Source of the DNA: Diplocarpon mali
Taxonomy: Eukaryota; Ascomycota; Leotiomycetes; Helotiales; Drepanopezizaceae
Direction of reading: 5' to 3'
DNA: 64,000 bases
Assembly: GCA_024741835.1 (NCBI GenBank)
Contig: JAENRP010000070.1
Location: 1 to 64,000 of the forward strand
Positions 1 through 9,554 of this stretch are shown here, one piece after another (positions within the stretch are counted from its first letter, which is position 1; the number at the start of each line of letters is the position of its first letter). The translations under genes and the position numbers were made by a program. The notes beneath the pieces are model-generated. The model ran no database searches. It was not told the origin of the DNA and worked only from the letters and a program-made list of their open reading frames with translations.

Positions 1-134
1 GTATATATGTATATATGTATATATGTATATATGTATATATGTATATATGTATATATGTATATATGTATATATGTATATACATATATATATATGTCCCTAT
101 ATATCTATATATACATATATATATACAAACACAC
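1..134. repeat. (GTATATAT)n microsatellite
   Basis: About nine tandem copies of the 8-mer GTATATAT open the window, followed by degenerate TA-rich sequence to about 134. Short open frames through it translate to tyrosine/isoleucine runs and are not genes. Confidence 0.95.
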
Positions 135-721
135 ATACACACATAACCACATATAACAGCTTTCATTCCGCCTTCTCGAGAATCCCTACACCACAATCCC
201 CAGGAGATTTCCCTCGGCCAAGCTACCAGGGGAAGAAGAGATAGACGCGTGACTTGATCCCCGTGATCGGGAATCCGCTGCACGGGTGCTCGTTTCAGCC
301 GAGCAGTATATAGTCCCGGAGATGGAGTGAGACGCTTGAACCAGAGAACTCCGACACAGTATGATCCTATACGCTCCCGTACAGACTTCCCCCCTCATAT
401 TCTACTCCCCCGCTCAGAAACCCCTTCTAATCAGAGAACCTCTCCTCATCTGCCCCCCCCCCCCTGCACCAGGCGGCGCGCAGGAAAACGGCGAACCCGT
501 GGCTGATGCGCCTCCTCCGTCGCCCGCACCCGGAGGACGCAGGATGAGACGGTGCTGTGCGATGCGGTGCCCTTCCCCGGGATGGCCTGGTCGAAGTGCC
601 GCCGCCCGGATCCGACCAACAAGCCCCCCAAGGTTGGACTCGCGACCCGCTGTAGCCGGTGGGTGACGGGACGGGGGCTCGCGGGGGTTGCCGAGGGAGA
701 GGGGACGGTGTGCTCGGAGGC

Positions 722-795
722 GTGCTAGGGAGAAGTTGAGAGGGAGAGGTCGAGAGGGAGAGGCTGAGAGGGAGAGGTCGAGAGAAAGAGGTCAA
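722..795. repeat. Purine-rich GAGAGGGAGAGG minisatellite
   Basis: Imperfect tandem copies of a roughly 12-bp unit (core GAGAGGGAGAGG with TC or CT spacers). Confidence 0.8.
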
Positions 796-1995
796 GATGG
801 CGCGTCGATGTGTCCGGCGCTTCTGCAGGGCGGATGGGATTGCTCGATTCGAGGGAGAAGCGAGGGGGGGAGCGACGGGCGCCGTCTCTCGTGGCTCGTG
901 GTGTAATATGACATCGCGACTCTCCCCGTCTGCTCTTCTCCCCGTATGCTCTCCCACTCTGCTCTCCCCGTATGCTCTCCCCGCTGCTCTCCTCCCCCTC
1001 TGCTCTCCTCCCCGATGTACCATCCTCCGTTGTCGGAGAACCTTCTCCAAGAGCATTCGAGAGTATCACCCGCGCTGTTCGGGTCGAGGGAGGAGAAGAG
1101 CGACCGCACCACAGCCCAGCACAGCCCGGACTGCATTCGACACTCGACAGATGATACTATCTGCTGTGCCTTACATCCTGCCTGTAGACAAGCTGACCAC
1201 TGATACACTACGTGTGTATACGACCTACGCTCTCCCGATACCGAGCTCTCCGCGACCCACGACCCACGATCCTATCGCCAGCAGCCTCCAAGAAGCAAGT
1301 GCTAAGAAGGATAGGATGCCTGCGGCTAGTTCCGCGTGGGCTCTCCGGCAGCGAGGAGGGAGAGGCGGGGCCCTGCAAGACCGAGTTCTCATGATAGCGT
1401 CTTCATCGTCGCAACACCATGATCTGTGCCATTCTCCGGGGAAAGGAGACAAGGAGACGATGCACCCACGACCTGTCCTTGTACAGTGGAGGGGACTCGG
1501 TCCGCGGGTCCAGGTACTCGAGGGTCGCGTAGGCCCGGGTCGGTGGTTGCATCTACCCCAACGCGAGACTGGGGGTTTGGAAATCCCCGTCTGAGCGCAG
1601 GATCATGCCAGGTGATGAAAGGACAGCTGGGAATCCTCGGCCCGCCAGGCATGGGTATGGAGAATCAATCCCTGTTACAGCAGGTCGCAGGGTGGGGGGG
1701 ATTGTCCAACTCGTCCCTAACCTGTGCCCCGTCTGAGGGAGAGACGAAGCCATGTCGGCCGCGCGAGAAGGGCGCCTGGCTGTATGGGTCGCGAGCCGGC
1801 AGATCGTACACGGTCTGCGCTGGACCGTATCCCTCGTCCCCGGCAGGACACGACCAGACCAGGGGCGTGGGGCGATCCTAGGATGCCCGCCCAAGCAGAA
1901 AGGGATGCCCTCGCGCACCCTCGCCCGGTGGCGGGCCTGTGATTCTCGTACGAGCGGTCTTCATATCGGTTCTCTCGCGCGGCGCCGGAGGTAGA

Positions 1996-2065
1996 GTGGT
2001 TGGGAGGAAGTGGTCGGGAGGACGTGGTCGGGAGGAAGTAGTCGGGAGGAAGTAGTCGGGAGGAG
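1996..2065. repeat. 14-bp minisatellite, five units
   Basis: Five head-to-tail copies of a 14-bp unit, consensus GTGGTCGGGAGGAA with single-base changes (GTGGTT, GTAGTC variants). Confidence 0.9.
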
Positions 2066-2744
2066 CTGGGACGGGATGGTAGGATTGCGTCGACGCCGAC
2101 CACACCCACAACGCCGCTCGGGGGAACGGCCTTGGTGGTCGAGGGAGAGGCAGCGCCAGAGTCGCGCGACGGAGGCGGCTGCCACGTTCCAGAACGCAAG
2201 GGCTTTTTCTTCCGAGGCAGAGCGAACCCTCGCAGGGCCCCGGGCGTGAGAGGACGCGAAAGTCTGCCGAGTCTGCTGGGTTGGCTGGGTTGGCTGAATC
2301 CGCAAGACGGGGGGGGGGGGCTGGGCTGGTGGACGAAACGGTGTCGGGGGAGGATCTCGTTACTTACGGTGCGCGGTCTGTGGCGCGGCAATTGCCGGCT
2401 CAGAGGCTCAGAGAGGGCTCTTGGACGATGGGTGCGGTCATGCTGTGGAGGACGGCGGTGGTGTTTTGGTGGTGTTTGTGGTGGTGTTTTTTGGTGGTGC
2501 TGTGCTGGCTGTGCTGGTTGTGCTGGTCGGGAGGGGGGCGTCCTGGCCGGGCGGAGGGATGATCGGGCGCGCAGCAAGGACGCACATCTGTCTCGAGGCT
2601 GGTCTCACCCCCCGCGCGTCGCGTCCCGGATGGAGGGAGTCGTCCATGTCGCCGACGTGTGATTTCTGTCGGCCGACCGCAGGTTGGTGGAGACGGCGGC
2701 ACCAGGATTTTCTCGAGGCCGGTGAAATGNCGGGGGGGGGGGGG

Positions 2745-3238
2745 ATGAATGACTGTATAGGATGAGGGTATGTAATGACGGTATGCAATGACTGCATGGA
2801 ATGACTGTATGGAATGACTGTATGGAATGACTGTATATAATTACTGTAATAATAATTGTAACAATGACTGTGTATAATGACTGTATAATGACTGTATAAT
2901 GACTGTATAATGACTGTATAATGACTGTATAATGACTGTATAATGACTGTGTAATGACTGTATAATGACTGTATAATGATTGTATATAATAACTGCAATG
3001 ATGACTGTGTATAATGACTGTATATAATGACTGTAATAATGACTGTAATAATAACTGCAATAATTACTGTATATAATGACTGAATAATGACTGAATAATG
3101 ACTGTATAATGACTGAATAATGACTGAATAATGACTGTAATAGACTGTAATAATGACTGTATATAATGATTGCATATAATGACTAATGACTGCAATAATT
3201 ACTGTAATAATGATTGCATATAATGACTAATGACTATA
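2745..3238. repeat. 11-bp minisatellite (AATGACTGTAT)n
   Basis: Nearly 500 bp of tandem AATGACTGTAT. A block of almost perfect copies lies at about 2876-2980; the outer copies are degenerate (TAATAATGACTG, TGAATAATGAC). It is AT-rich inside an otherwise GC-rich region. The minus strand reads open as repeating Ser-His-Tyr-Thr-Val-Ile-Ile-Gln-type peptides, an artefact of the repeat. Confidence 0.93.
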
Positions 3239-3250
3239 TATAATAACTCC

Positions 3251-3300
3251 TTATAATAACCGCTTATAATAACCGCTTATAATAACCGCTTATAATAACT
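3251..3300. repeat. 13-bp minisatellite (TTATAATAACCGC)n
   Basis: Four tandem copies of a 13-bp unit directly after the 11-bp array; the unit is unrelated to the neighbouring array apart from AT content. Confidence 0.88.
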
Positions 3301-3489
3301 GCCACGTCGCACCGCCCCTACTACCACAGCTGCTCTCCCACCACCTGTCCTCACATCCCTCGGTCGGAGGATGAAGAGAGGCATGGTTGTTCTGGTTCCG
3401 ATGACTCTCGTTGGCATCATCATTCTCACTCGTATCATCCCTCTTGCAAGCACACTCATGATGATCCGGGTCAGACCTGGAGGGGGGAA

Positions 3490-3672
3490 GAGGAGTAGTC
3501 TCTATAGTAGTCGTAGTCGTCGTAGTCGTAGTAGTAGTCTTCGTAGTCTTCGTAGTCGTAGTAGTCGTCGTAGTCGTAGTCGTAGTAGTAGTCTCTTTAG
3601 TAGTCGTAGTAGTCGTCTCTCTACTAGTCGTCATAGTCGTCGTCGTAGTCTCCATCGTAGTCGTCGGAGTCT
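3490..3672. repeat. TAG/TCG triplet-based repeat
   Basis: A run built from TAGTCG and TAGTAG hexamers. The plus strand reads as Ser-Arg-rich and the minus strand as Thr-rich peptide; neither is taken as a gene. Confidence 0.9.
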
Positions 3673-3904
3673 CAGCTGGTGCGTCTGAAGGGGTTTCTTC
3701 TTGACAACTTCCACGCCCAGCTGGAATGAGAGGGTTGCGGCCAGGGGATCGACCCGCCCATCCTGGCGGCAGAGCCCCTCGCCCGGCGCAGACCGTGTGG
3801 AGAGATCCATCACCCTGGCTCACTCTACTCTCGACCTCTTGGTCCCAGGAGTTGTTGGCCTCTCTCACACCGGACCGCACATCCTTCTGGGGCTCTCTAC
3901 GCGG

Positions 3905-3960
3905 CACTGGCTGCTGGCTTCTGGCTTCTGGCTTCTGGCTTCGGGCTTCTGGCTTCGGGT
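3905..3960. repeat. 7-bp repeat (GGCTTCT)n
   Basis: About seven tandem copies of GGCTTCT/GGCTTCG. Confidence 0.85.
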
Positions 3961-4041
3961 CCTCTACCTGGCTCAGGCGGGCACTGCCACGCCCACGGCC
4001 ACCCGACCAGATAGGATCATACCGGTGATACCTCTGATCTG

Positions 4042-4105
4042 ATACCGCACCGCACCGCACCGCACCGCACCGCTCCGCTCCGCTCCGCTCCGCACCGCTC
4101 CGCGA
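4042..4105. repeat. 5-bp repeat (CCGCA)n then (CCGCT)n
   Basis: Tandem pentanucleotides that switch from CCGCA to CCGCT part-way through the array. Confidence 0.88.
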
Positions 4106-5492
4106 CGACGACCTCGGTGGAGGCGACGCGGTGGGCACGAGTGGGGAGGGTCTGTCGACGTCTGACCCTCCCCCTCCGTTTCTCCGATAGAGTACGGCCG
4201 CGGGACCTGCCCGGCCTCTCTTCCAGTCCATTATTTAAGTTTGGAAAGAAAAAAAAAAGGCTTTATAACAAAGGTCCCTCTGACCAGGTCTCTTTGCTCG
4301 CCTTCACCTCACCCGGCTTTCCTCCTCCCTCCCACTTCTACTCTCCTCACCTCTCACTTCTATTCTCCTCCCTCCCACTTCTATTCTCCTCCCCTCCCCT
4401 CCCCTCACCCGGCCTGTTATTATTATACCTTGACCTACCTCCTTGGACTCGCCTGCTGCGTCGGAGCTCGGCGTCGCTTAGCGAGGCGGATCCGAATCGG
4501 GCTAGCGCATCCCAAACCGACCAGCGCCCGCTCCCGTCCCCACTCATTTCGTCTCTCCTCTCCTAATCCCGCTCGCCGCTCGCCTCTCGCCTCTCGCCTC
4601 CCCCTCCCCTCGACCTCCCAAAAAATTCTGTCGCTTCTTCTTCCTCCGTCACCTCTCTCCCCCAACATCCCTCCTCTGGGTGGCTGCTCCGATTCCTCTA
4701 CCCACCCCAACCTCCTCAACCTCCCACCCTCTCCCCTCGACATCTTCTTTTCCTTCCACTCCTCTTCTCCCTCCCTCTCTTCTCCGCCGATCTCGAGCCC
4801 GCCCTTCGATCTCGCAGCGCTTGCCGCCGCTTTCTTCATTTCGGCGTCGGGCTACACGCATTTCTGGCTTCTGGACAGCACAGCTGGGTGGAGGGGCCGA
4901 GATCTTCTGCCATCATCCAACACCAAGAGGTGCGTACTTTTCTTTCCTGCAGCCAGAGGCTCTCCGGACCCCGACGACGTCCTGCCACGACCAAAAAAAA
5001 AAGAGGTGGCCCATCGGCATTTTACCTGTCAGGCGCCCGGCTCGGCTTGTTGCCAACACCGCCCATCCTCTTCGTCACCCATACCCCCAACATCCCTAGC
5101 CACACACGCACATACACACATGACAAGAAACAAATTGCATTGCCTTCACTCCACCCGCTGCTCACTCCCCTGCCTCTCGCCCCCGTTTCGAGTTCCGCGA
5201 ATCGAAACTTGGAGCGGTTTCCTAGACCTCCATCCGGCAAGCTCTCGCGTCGCAGGAATCGCTCGTGCTGAATCTCGAACCGAAAGGCTAACAACCACCC
5301 TCCAGAGATCCCTTCCAAACCCTCCTCTCGCACCTGCTCAATAATTCTCCCTTGCATGGTCGGTTCCATCTCACGACGGGGTTCGGTTTCTCAGCACTGG
5401 CTGTGACGCTCGGCACTCTCCCGGCTCGATTACGTACCCAGTTCCCGTTGTTGAGGTCCCCCTCCCCCCATTCCCGTACGGTTGGAACATCG

Positions 5493-5507
5493 ATGGCGGC
5501 ACAATAA
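5493..5507 (+). promoter_or_regulatory. Short upstream ORF in the cyclin leader
   Basis: A four-codon ATG-to-TAA frame (Met-Ala-Ala-Gln-stop) lies 223 bp before the end of the presumed leader of the cyclin gene, followed by a CT dinucleotide tract (5524-5552). If the transcript starts upstream of it, it is a candidate translational control uORF. The transcription start is unknown. Confidence 0.3.
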
Positions 5508-5519
5508 ATCCCTACGAAC

Positions 5520-5523
<4 letters not shown>

Positions 5524-5552
<29 letters not shown>
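5524..5552. repeat. (CT)n microsatellite in the cyclin upstream region
   Basis: About 14 CT dinucleotides within the pyrimidine-rich upstream region of the cyclin gene. Confidence 0.9.
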
Positions 5553-5555
<3 letters not shown>

Positions 5556-5729
5556 TTCCCCTGGTCGTCGCACACGCTCCCCGTCAGACTGCGCGTCGCG
5601 AGCTTTCGAGCACCAGCCATATCTAGCTTCGGGCTCGGCATCTCCCCGGCACCCTCTCGCAAGGTCCTTCGGGCGATCCGACCGAGGTTCCGTCGAGAAT
5701 CTCCGTCGGGCTGCGAAGCTTCGCTCGTC

Positions 5730-6731
5730 ATGATGACTTCCGGTGGGGTCTGTGCCGTGCTGGACTACGAAATCGACCAGATGACCGAGTACGTGGCCGA
5801 GATGGCCCAGCGCGTCGTCTTGCCCAACTCTCCGGTCAGCCCGGCCTTCCGGAAATTCGTCCAGGGCCTCCTCACGTCGACCAGACTCCCCAGCACGACC
5901 ATCCTCCTCGGCATGAACTATCTCGCCCGGCGGATGAACATCCTCAAGGCGTCGGGGGGTCCGGCCAAGCCCCTCTACGACGGCTCCGTCTGGCGCATGC
6001 TGACCATTGGACTGCTGCTGGGGAGCAAGTTCTTGGATGACAACACCTTCCAGAACCGGTCCTGGTCCGAAGTCAGTGGCATCGCGGTCGCGGAGCTGAA
6101 CACCCTGGAGCAGGACTGGCTGATGGCGATGGAATGGACGTTGTACGTCAACCTGGACCTGAGCAAGGACTTCAAGGCCTGGATTCAGAGCTGGAACGAG
6201 TGGCGCGAGGGCAAGAACCTGCAACGCAAGGCCACCCTCGACCGGCTGGCTCCTCTGGCCCCGCTCGACACCAGCGTGCAGAGACCGCGCCCGTTCCCCC
6301 CAGCCTACCATGGCACCGGGTACCCCAAGACGACGTCGCGCGAGCGCCCCCGCCCCGCCTTCCATCCCGTCTACGAGCAGAAGGCCTGGACGTACCCGAC
6401 CCCACAGCTCAGTCCCCCATCCGCGCCGGACTCCGGTCTCAACACGCCCGAGTACCCGAGTGCCTGTGGTGGCGGTCCACGATACAACGACTGGACAATG
6501 TTTAATCAATACTCGAGGGCTTTTCAGCCACCGACGCACGCAACGTACATGCCGACGCAGATTGCTCCTCAGCTCACCCCGTTCACTCCCTACGGTCATC
6601 ACTACGGTCCCTACAGCAACATCTGGGACCACGCCGCGTCCGACTGCAACTGCGGCAGCTGCGGCATGCCCGTCAAGCAGCAGCCGCCGTACTTTGTGAA
6701 CCTCGGTTACGGACACCAGATCGTCGCTTGA
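5730..6731 (+). CDS. Clg1/Pho80-type cyclin
   Basis: A single-exon 333-residue protein. Residues about 8-140 form a cyclin box of the fungal Pho85-partner type: the stretch with FRKFVQGLL and STTILLGMNYLARRM corresponds to cyclin helices, and LTIGLLLGSKFLDDNTFQNR is the family's central helix signature. Such cyclins bind and direct the Pho85/Pcl-class CDK in phosphate, nutrient or morphogenesis control. The second half (about 170-333) is Pro/Tyr-rich and disordered, with a small cysteine cluster near the end (CNCGSCG). Two adjacent ATGs (5730, 5733) could start it; the first is used here. A 4-codon uORF and a CT tract precede it. A 505-residue frame on the opposite strand is a codon-bias shadow. 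The Clg1 assignment is by the cyclin box and long tail. Confidence 0.82.
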   Translation: MMTSGGVCAVLDYEIDQMTEYVAEMAQRVVLPNSPVSPAFRKFVQGLLTSTRLPSTTILLGMNYLARRMNILKASGGPAKPLYDGSVWRMLTIGLLLGSKFLDDNTFQNRSWSEVSGIAVAELNTLEQDWLMAMEWTLYVNLDLSKDFKAWIQSWNEWREGKNLQRKATLDRLAPLAPLDTSVQRPRPFPPAYHGTGYPKTTSRERPRPAFHPVYEQKAWTYPTPQLSPPSAPDSGLNTPEYPSACGGGPRYNDWTMFNQYSRAFQPPTHATYMPTQIAPQLTPFTPYGHHYGPYSNIWDHAASDCNCGSCGMPVKQQPPYFVNLGYGHQIVA

Positions 6732-9554
6732 CAGACGTGCTGCCCGTCGAGTGTGCGCCTCACCTTCTTTCACTTGCGAATTCCGCGGCATATCGTCGCT
6801 TAACCAGTACCCTGGATGCCCCACGCACCCACCCAAAAGTTTTTTTTCCCCTTTTTTGGGGGGGGGGGTCATCCTACCACGCGTATCATGCTCGGAGGCG
6901 TCGTTCTGGCCGGCCTCTGGAAAGGAAAAAGGAAAAAAAAAAATCAAAAAAAATCAATAATACGCACACCGGAGTGCACACCCATTTCACGATCGCGAGT
7001 GGCGTGCGCCTGTCCGCCCAGGACGCTGCCTCGATATGACGATTTTCTTGAGTTTTGCGTCGGCGTTGCATCAGCGAAATTCTAGATTACTACTTCTCTT
7101 TCAAAACAGGATGGCATGAAGACTAGATGGCACAATCCAGTCAGGTGTTCTTTGGGGGTTGGGGAGCGGCACTTGCTCGGCGGACGTAATTTGCTTTTGG
7201 GTCTCTCTTGCACATGGACGATTTTCTCGCTCTAGACTTCGGCCTTCCGAGGTCTCATAAAAACACCATATGGGCTGCCGGATTCCCGCGGCCTCGCCAC
7301 GCTGGAATCTGTAATTAGGCGGCTTGCTCTTCTTCTCATTTGTCATCCGGGCAATCTCTCCGTTTTGTTTCTGTTCTCTTCTCTTTTTTTTTTTCTTCTT
7401 TCTGTTTTGGTGTTTCTTTTTTTTTTTTCTTGTACAGTGAATTGGAAAATCGGATCCCCCTTCGCTGGCTCTTCGACGTCGGAGAGGGCTCGTCGGCACA
7501 AAACAAATGGAATGGGGCCCCGGGAACGGATCTGCTCTGCTCTTCGCGCTTCGCTTCGACCTGGCGCTACCCAACCGGATGGATATGACGAGCATCTCTA
7601 GTTGGCTCTTCGCCCAGCAGAAGCGAAGAAGAACACACGTGGGGAGAGGAATGAAAACAAGCATGCACGGGCAAGAATGGAGCGCGGGTCGGGCTATACA
7701 CAAAAAATAAACGGTTCTTTTTTCTTACACATGTGGGCTTTGGGTTTTTGGGCTTTGGGTCTCGCGGTCAGGGGGGCTCTCCTGCACCTATCTGTTTGCT
7801 TCGCAGCCGAGGTTACTAGTGAGGGGATGGAGTGGTTCGGTGAACATCTGGCATTTGGGAGTGCAGTGGGCGGCTGGCGAGCTGTTCTTGATTCAGCGAG
7901 AAGGCAAAGATCCCTTGATCTCTTTCGGTACAGGATAAGGCTTTGTCGGCCGCTGCTGGTGGCTGGATACGACGTTACGAACACTTTGCGTTTGGCTGGG
8001 TGGTGCTTGCTCTTTTTTTTTTTTTTTTTTTTTCCCCTCCTCTCAAAGATGCTGCCTTGCTTGGGAGAGAGTAAAGAAAGTTGATGCTGGAGATATGTGT
8101 ACCGGCTCTGCGGAGTGCGGACCACCCTAGATTAATACCAAGACTTTGTGCCTCTGACTTTGCCTCCCTTCTTGCCTGCATGCTGTTGGCTGACATGATT
8201 TCGTCGTCATGATCTTGGCCTGCAACCTGCACCTTGGGAACGGAGGTGCCGGTGAGAGTAGGGGGTGCGATGGCAGCGGCAGTCTTGTTTACTTTCCCGC
8301 GACGGTGCCTGCGTAGCGGGTGATGGCAACCGAGATGCCGCATCGCACTCTACGCGGCGGATCTCGGGGCCTCGGGTGCAGGCTGGCGGTGCGTTGGAAA
8401 AGCCGCGTCTGACGGCCTGCTCTTTGCTCAGCCGGCTCGAACACGAAGACCCCCAACCGGTGAGGTGATGATCAGAAAGACGGATGTTCAAAGCGTGGTC
8501 CTCTCTCTCTCTCTCGGCCACGCACTGGTTTGGAAGGGATGATTTCTCGAGGACACGACGCAAGGCTCAAGTGAAAAGAAGCTTCTGGGTTGGGTGCCAA
8601 CAGCCATCTAATCGACACGCGGTGCCCCGAAGTCCCCGTGTAGAGAGCGCATCGCAGCACGCTCGGCACGAGGATGAGGGGAAGAGTCAGCGGAGCCGCG
8701 GGGGTGATGGGGAGTGAAGCCGTGGCGCGATGGCCGATTCGGCTTGGGACAGCTTCATCCGTCGTGTGGAGGCTTCACATGAGAGAGCTACGGAGCTACG
8801 GAGCTACGGGGCACAGGTGCCAGATGTGCTGTTGCTACGAATACATACCGACTCCGCGCCGACCACACCCGCGAGCCATTGCAGGAGCAGCGAGCAAGAC
8901 AAGAAGCAAGACAAGAGTCAAGACAGAGGTCGCCTCGACGGCTGTTGTTGCGACTAGACCGCAGCGTGGTGAGCTAGTAGGAGCAGAGGGTCGTCGGCCA
9001 ACAGCGTGTGTGTCGCACTCCAAGTCTTCGATCAGGTCGTCGAGCTTCATAGCCATTGTGTTGAGCGGATTAGATGAGAGTGGCTTGCGGTACGTGTACC
9101 GAAGCGTTGCCTCGGACGGTGCTGAAGCTAAGACCAGGCACGTAGTAACATGCATTGTGCCTGTGCCTGTGCCATGTAGAATAACTCGCATGAGAGTGTC
9201 GCAGAACGTACTGAAGAATAACAAACTGAGGGGGGCAATCCGTCCTCGCAACTTTGAGCCAGCACGCCTCGGAACCCCTCTGGTTGGCGCGGTCACGATC
9301 AAAACAGAGTCATCCAGTTGAATACCATTCGGAAAACAGGTGGGATTTCCCCTTCAACAACGCCTCGATCCAAACGCTCCATGTAAGACTCGGGTAGTAC
9401 GAAGGAAAAGTCGCCATCGTATCCATTCCGTCCCTTGTCACCAAGGTGCCTGATAAAAAGCTATCCGAAACGCCAATTCGCCACGAGCCCCAAGCAGCTA
9501 TTCAAACACGGTTTCAACAACACAGCCTTCTTTCCGCGTCTCGTAGTTACATAT
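6732..9554. other. Intergenic region between cyclin and Vrl1-like gene
   Basis: About 2.8 kb containing homopolymer A/T tracts (6836-6960, 7385-7430, 8011-8033) and a short CT run near 8500. Open frames on both strands at 8674-9321 overlap each other and have no recognisable domain. The tail ends of the two convergent genes probably include their 3' UTRs. Nothing else can be supported. Confidence 0.5.

Larger units (their letters stand above)
135..5480. other. GC-rich, satellite-filled region without a recognisable gene
   Basis: Over 5 kb of GC-rich, often purine/pyrimidine-biased DNA. Several long open frames occur on both strands (for example minus 3290-4231 and plus 4241-5344), but they are low-complexity translations of tandem repeats (poly-Thr, Ser/Pro, Arg/Ser), carry no recognisable domain and overlap one another. 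From about 4240 on, the plus strand becomes strongly C/T-rich, as is common upstream of highly expressed fungal genes, and probably includes the distal promoter and leader of the cyclin gene at 5730. Confidence 0.6.

Noticed and set aside
1717..2577. A 286-codon minus-strand frame
   Set aside because: Its composition is Pro/Ser/Arg low-complexity over GC-rich repeats, and competing frames overlap it.
3290..4231. A 313-codon minus-strand frame with long threonine runs
   Set aside because: It is a translation of triplet and heptamer repeats, with no domain.
4241..5344. A 367-codon plus-strand frame rich in Ser, Pro and Leu
   Set aside because: It reflects the C/T-rich strand bias upstream of the cyclin gene and has no recognisable domain.
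5430..6947. A 505-codon frame antisense to the cyclin gene
   Set aside because: It lies opposite a well-supported cyclin domain, has no recognisable motif, and is explained by high GC at third codon positions.
8674..9321. Overlapping 215-codon plus and 155-codon minus frames
   Set aside because: No domain, no splice logic, and a mixed composition that could arise by chance. The minus frame's C-terminal hydrophobic stretch alone is not enough.
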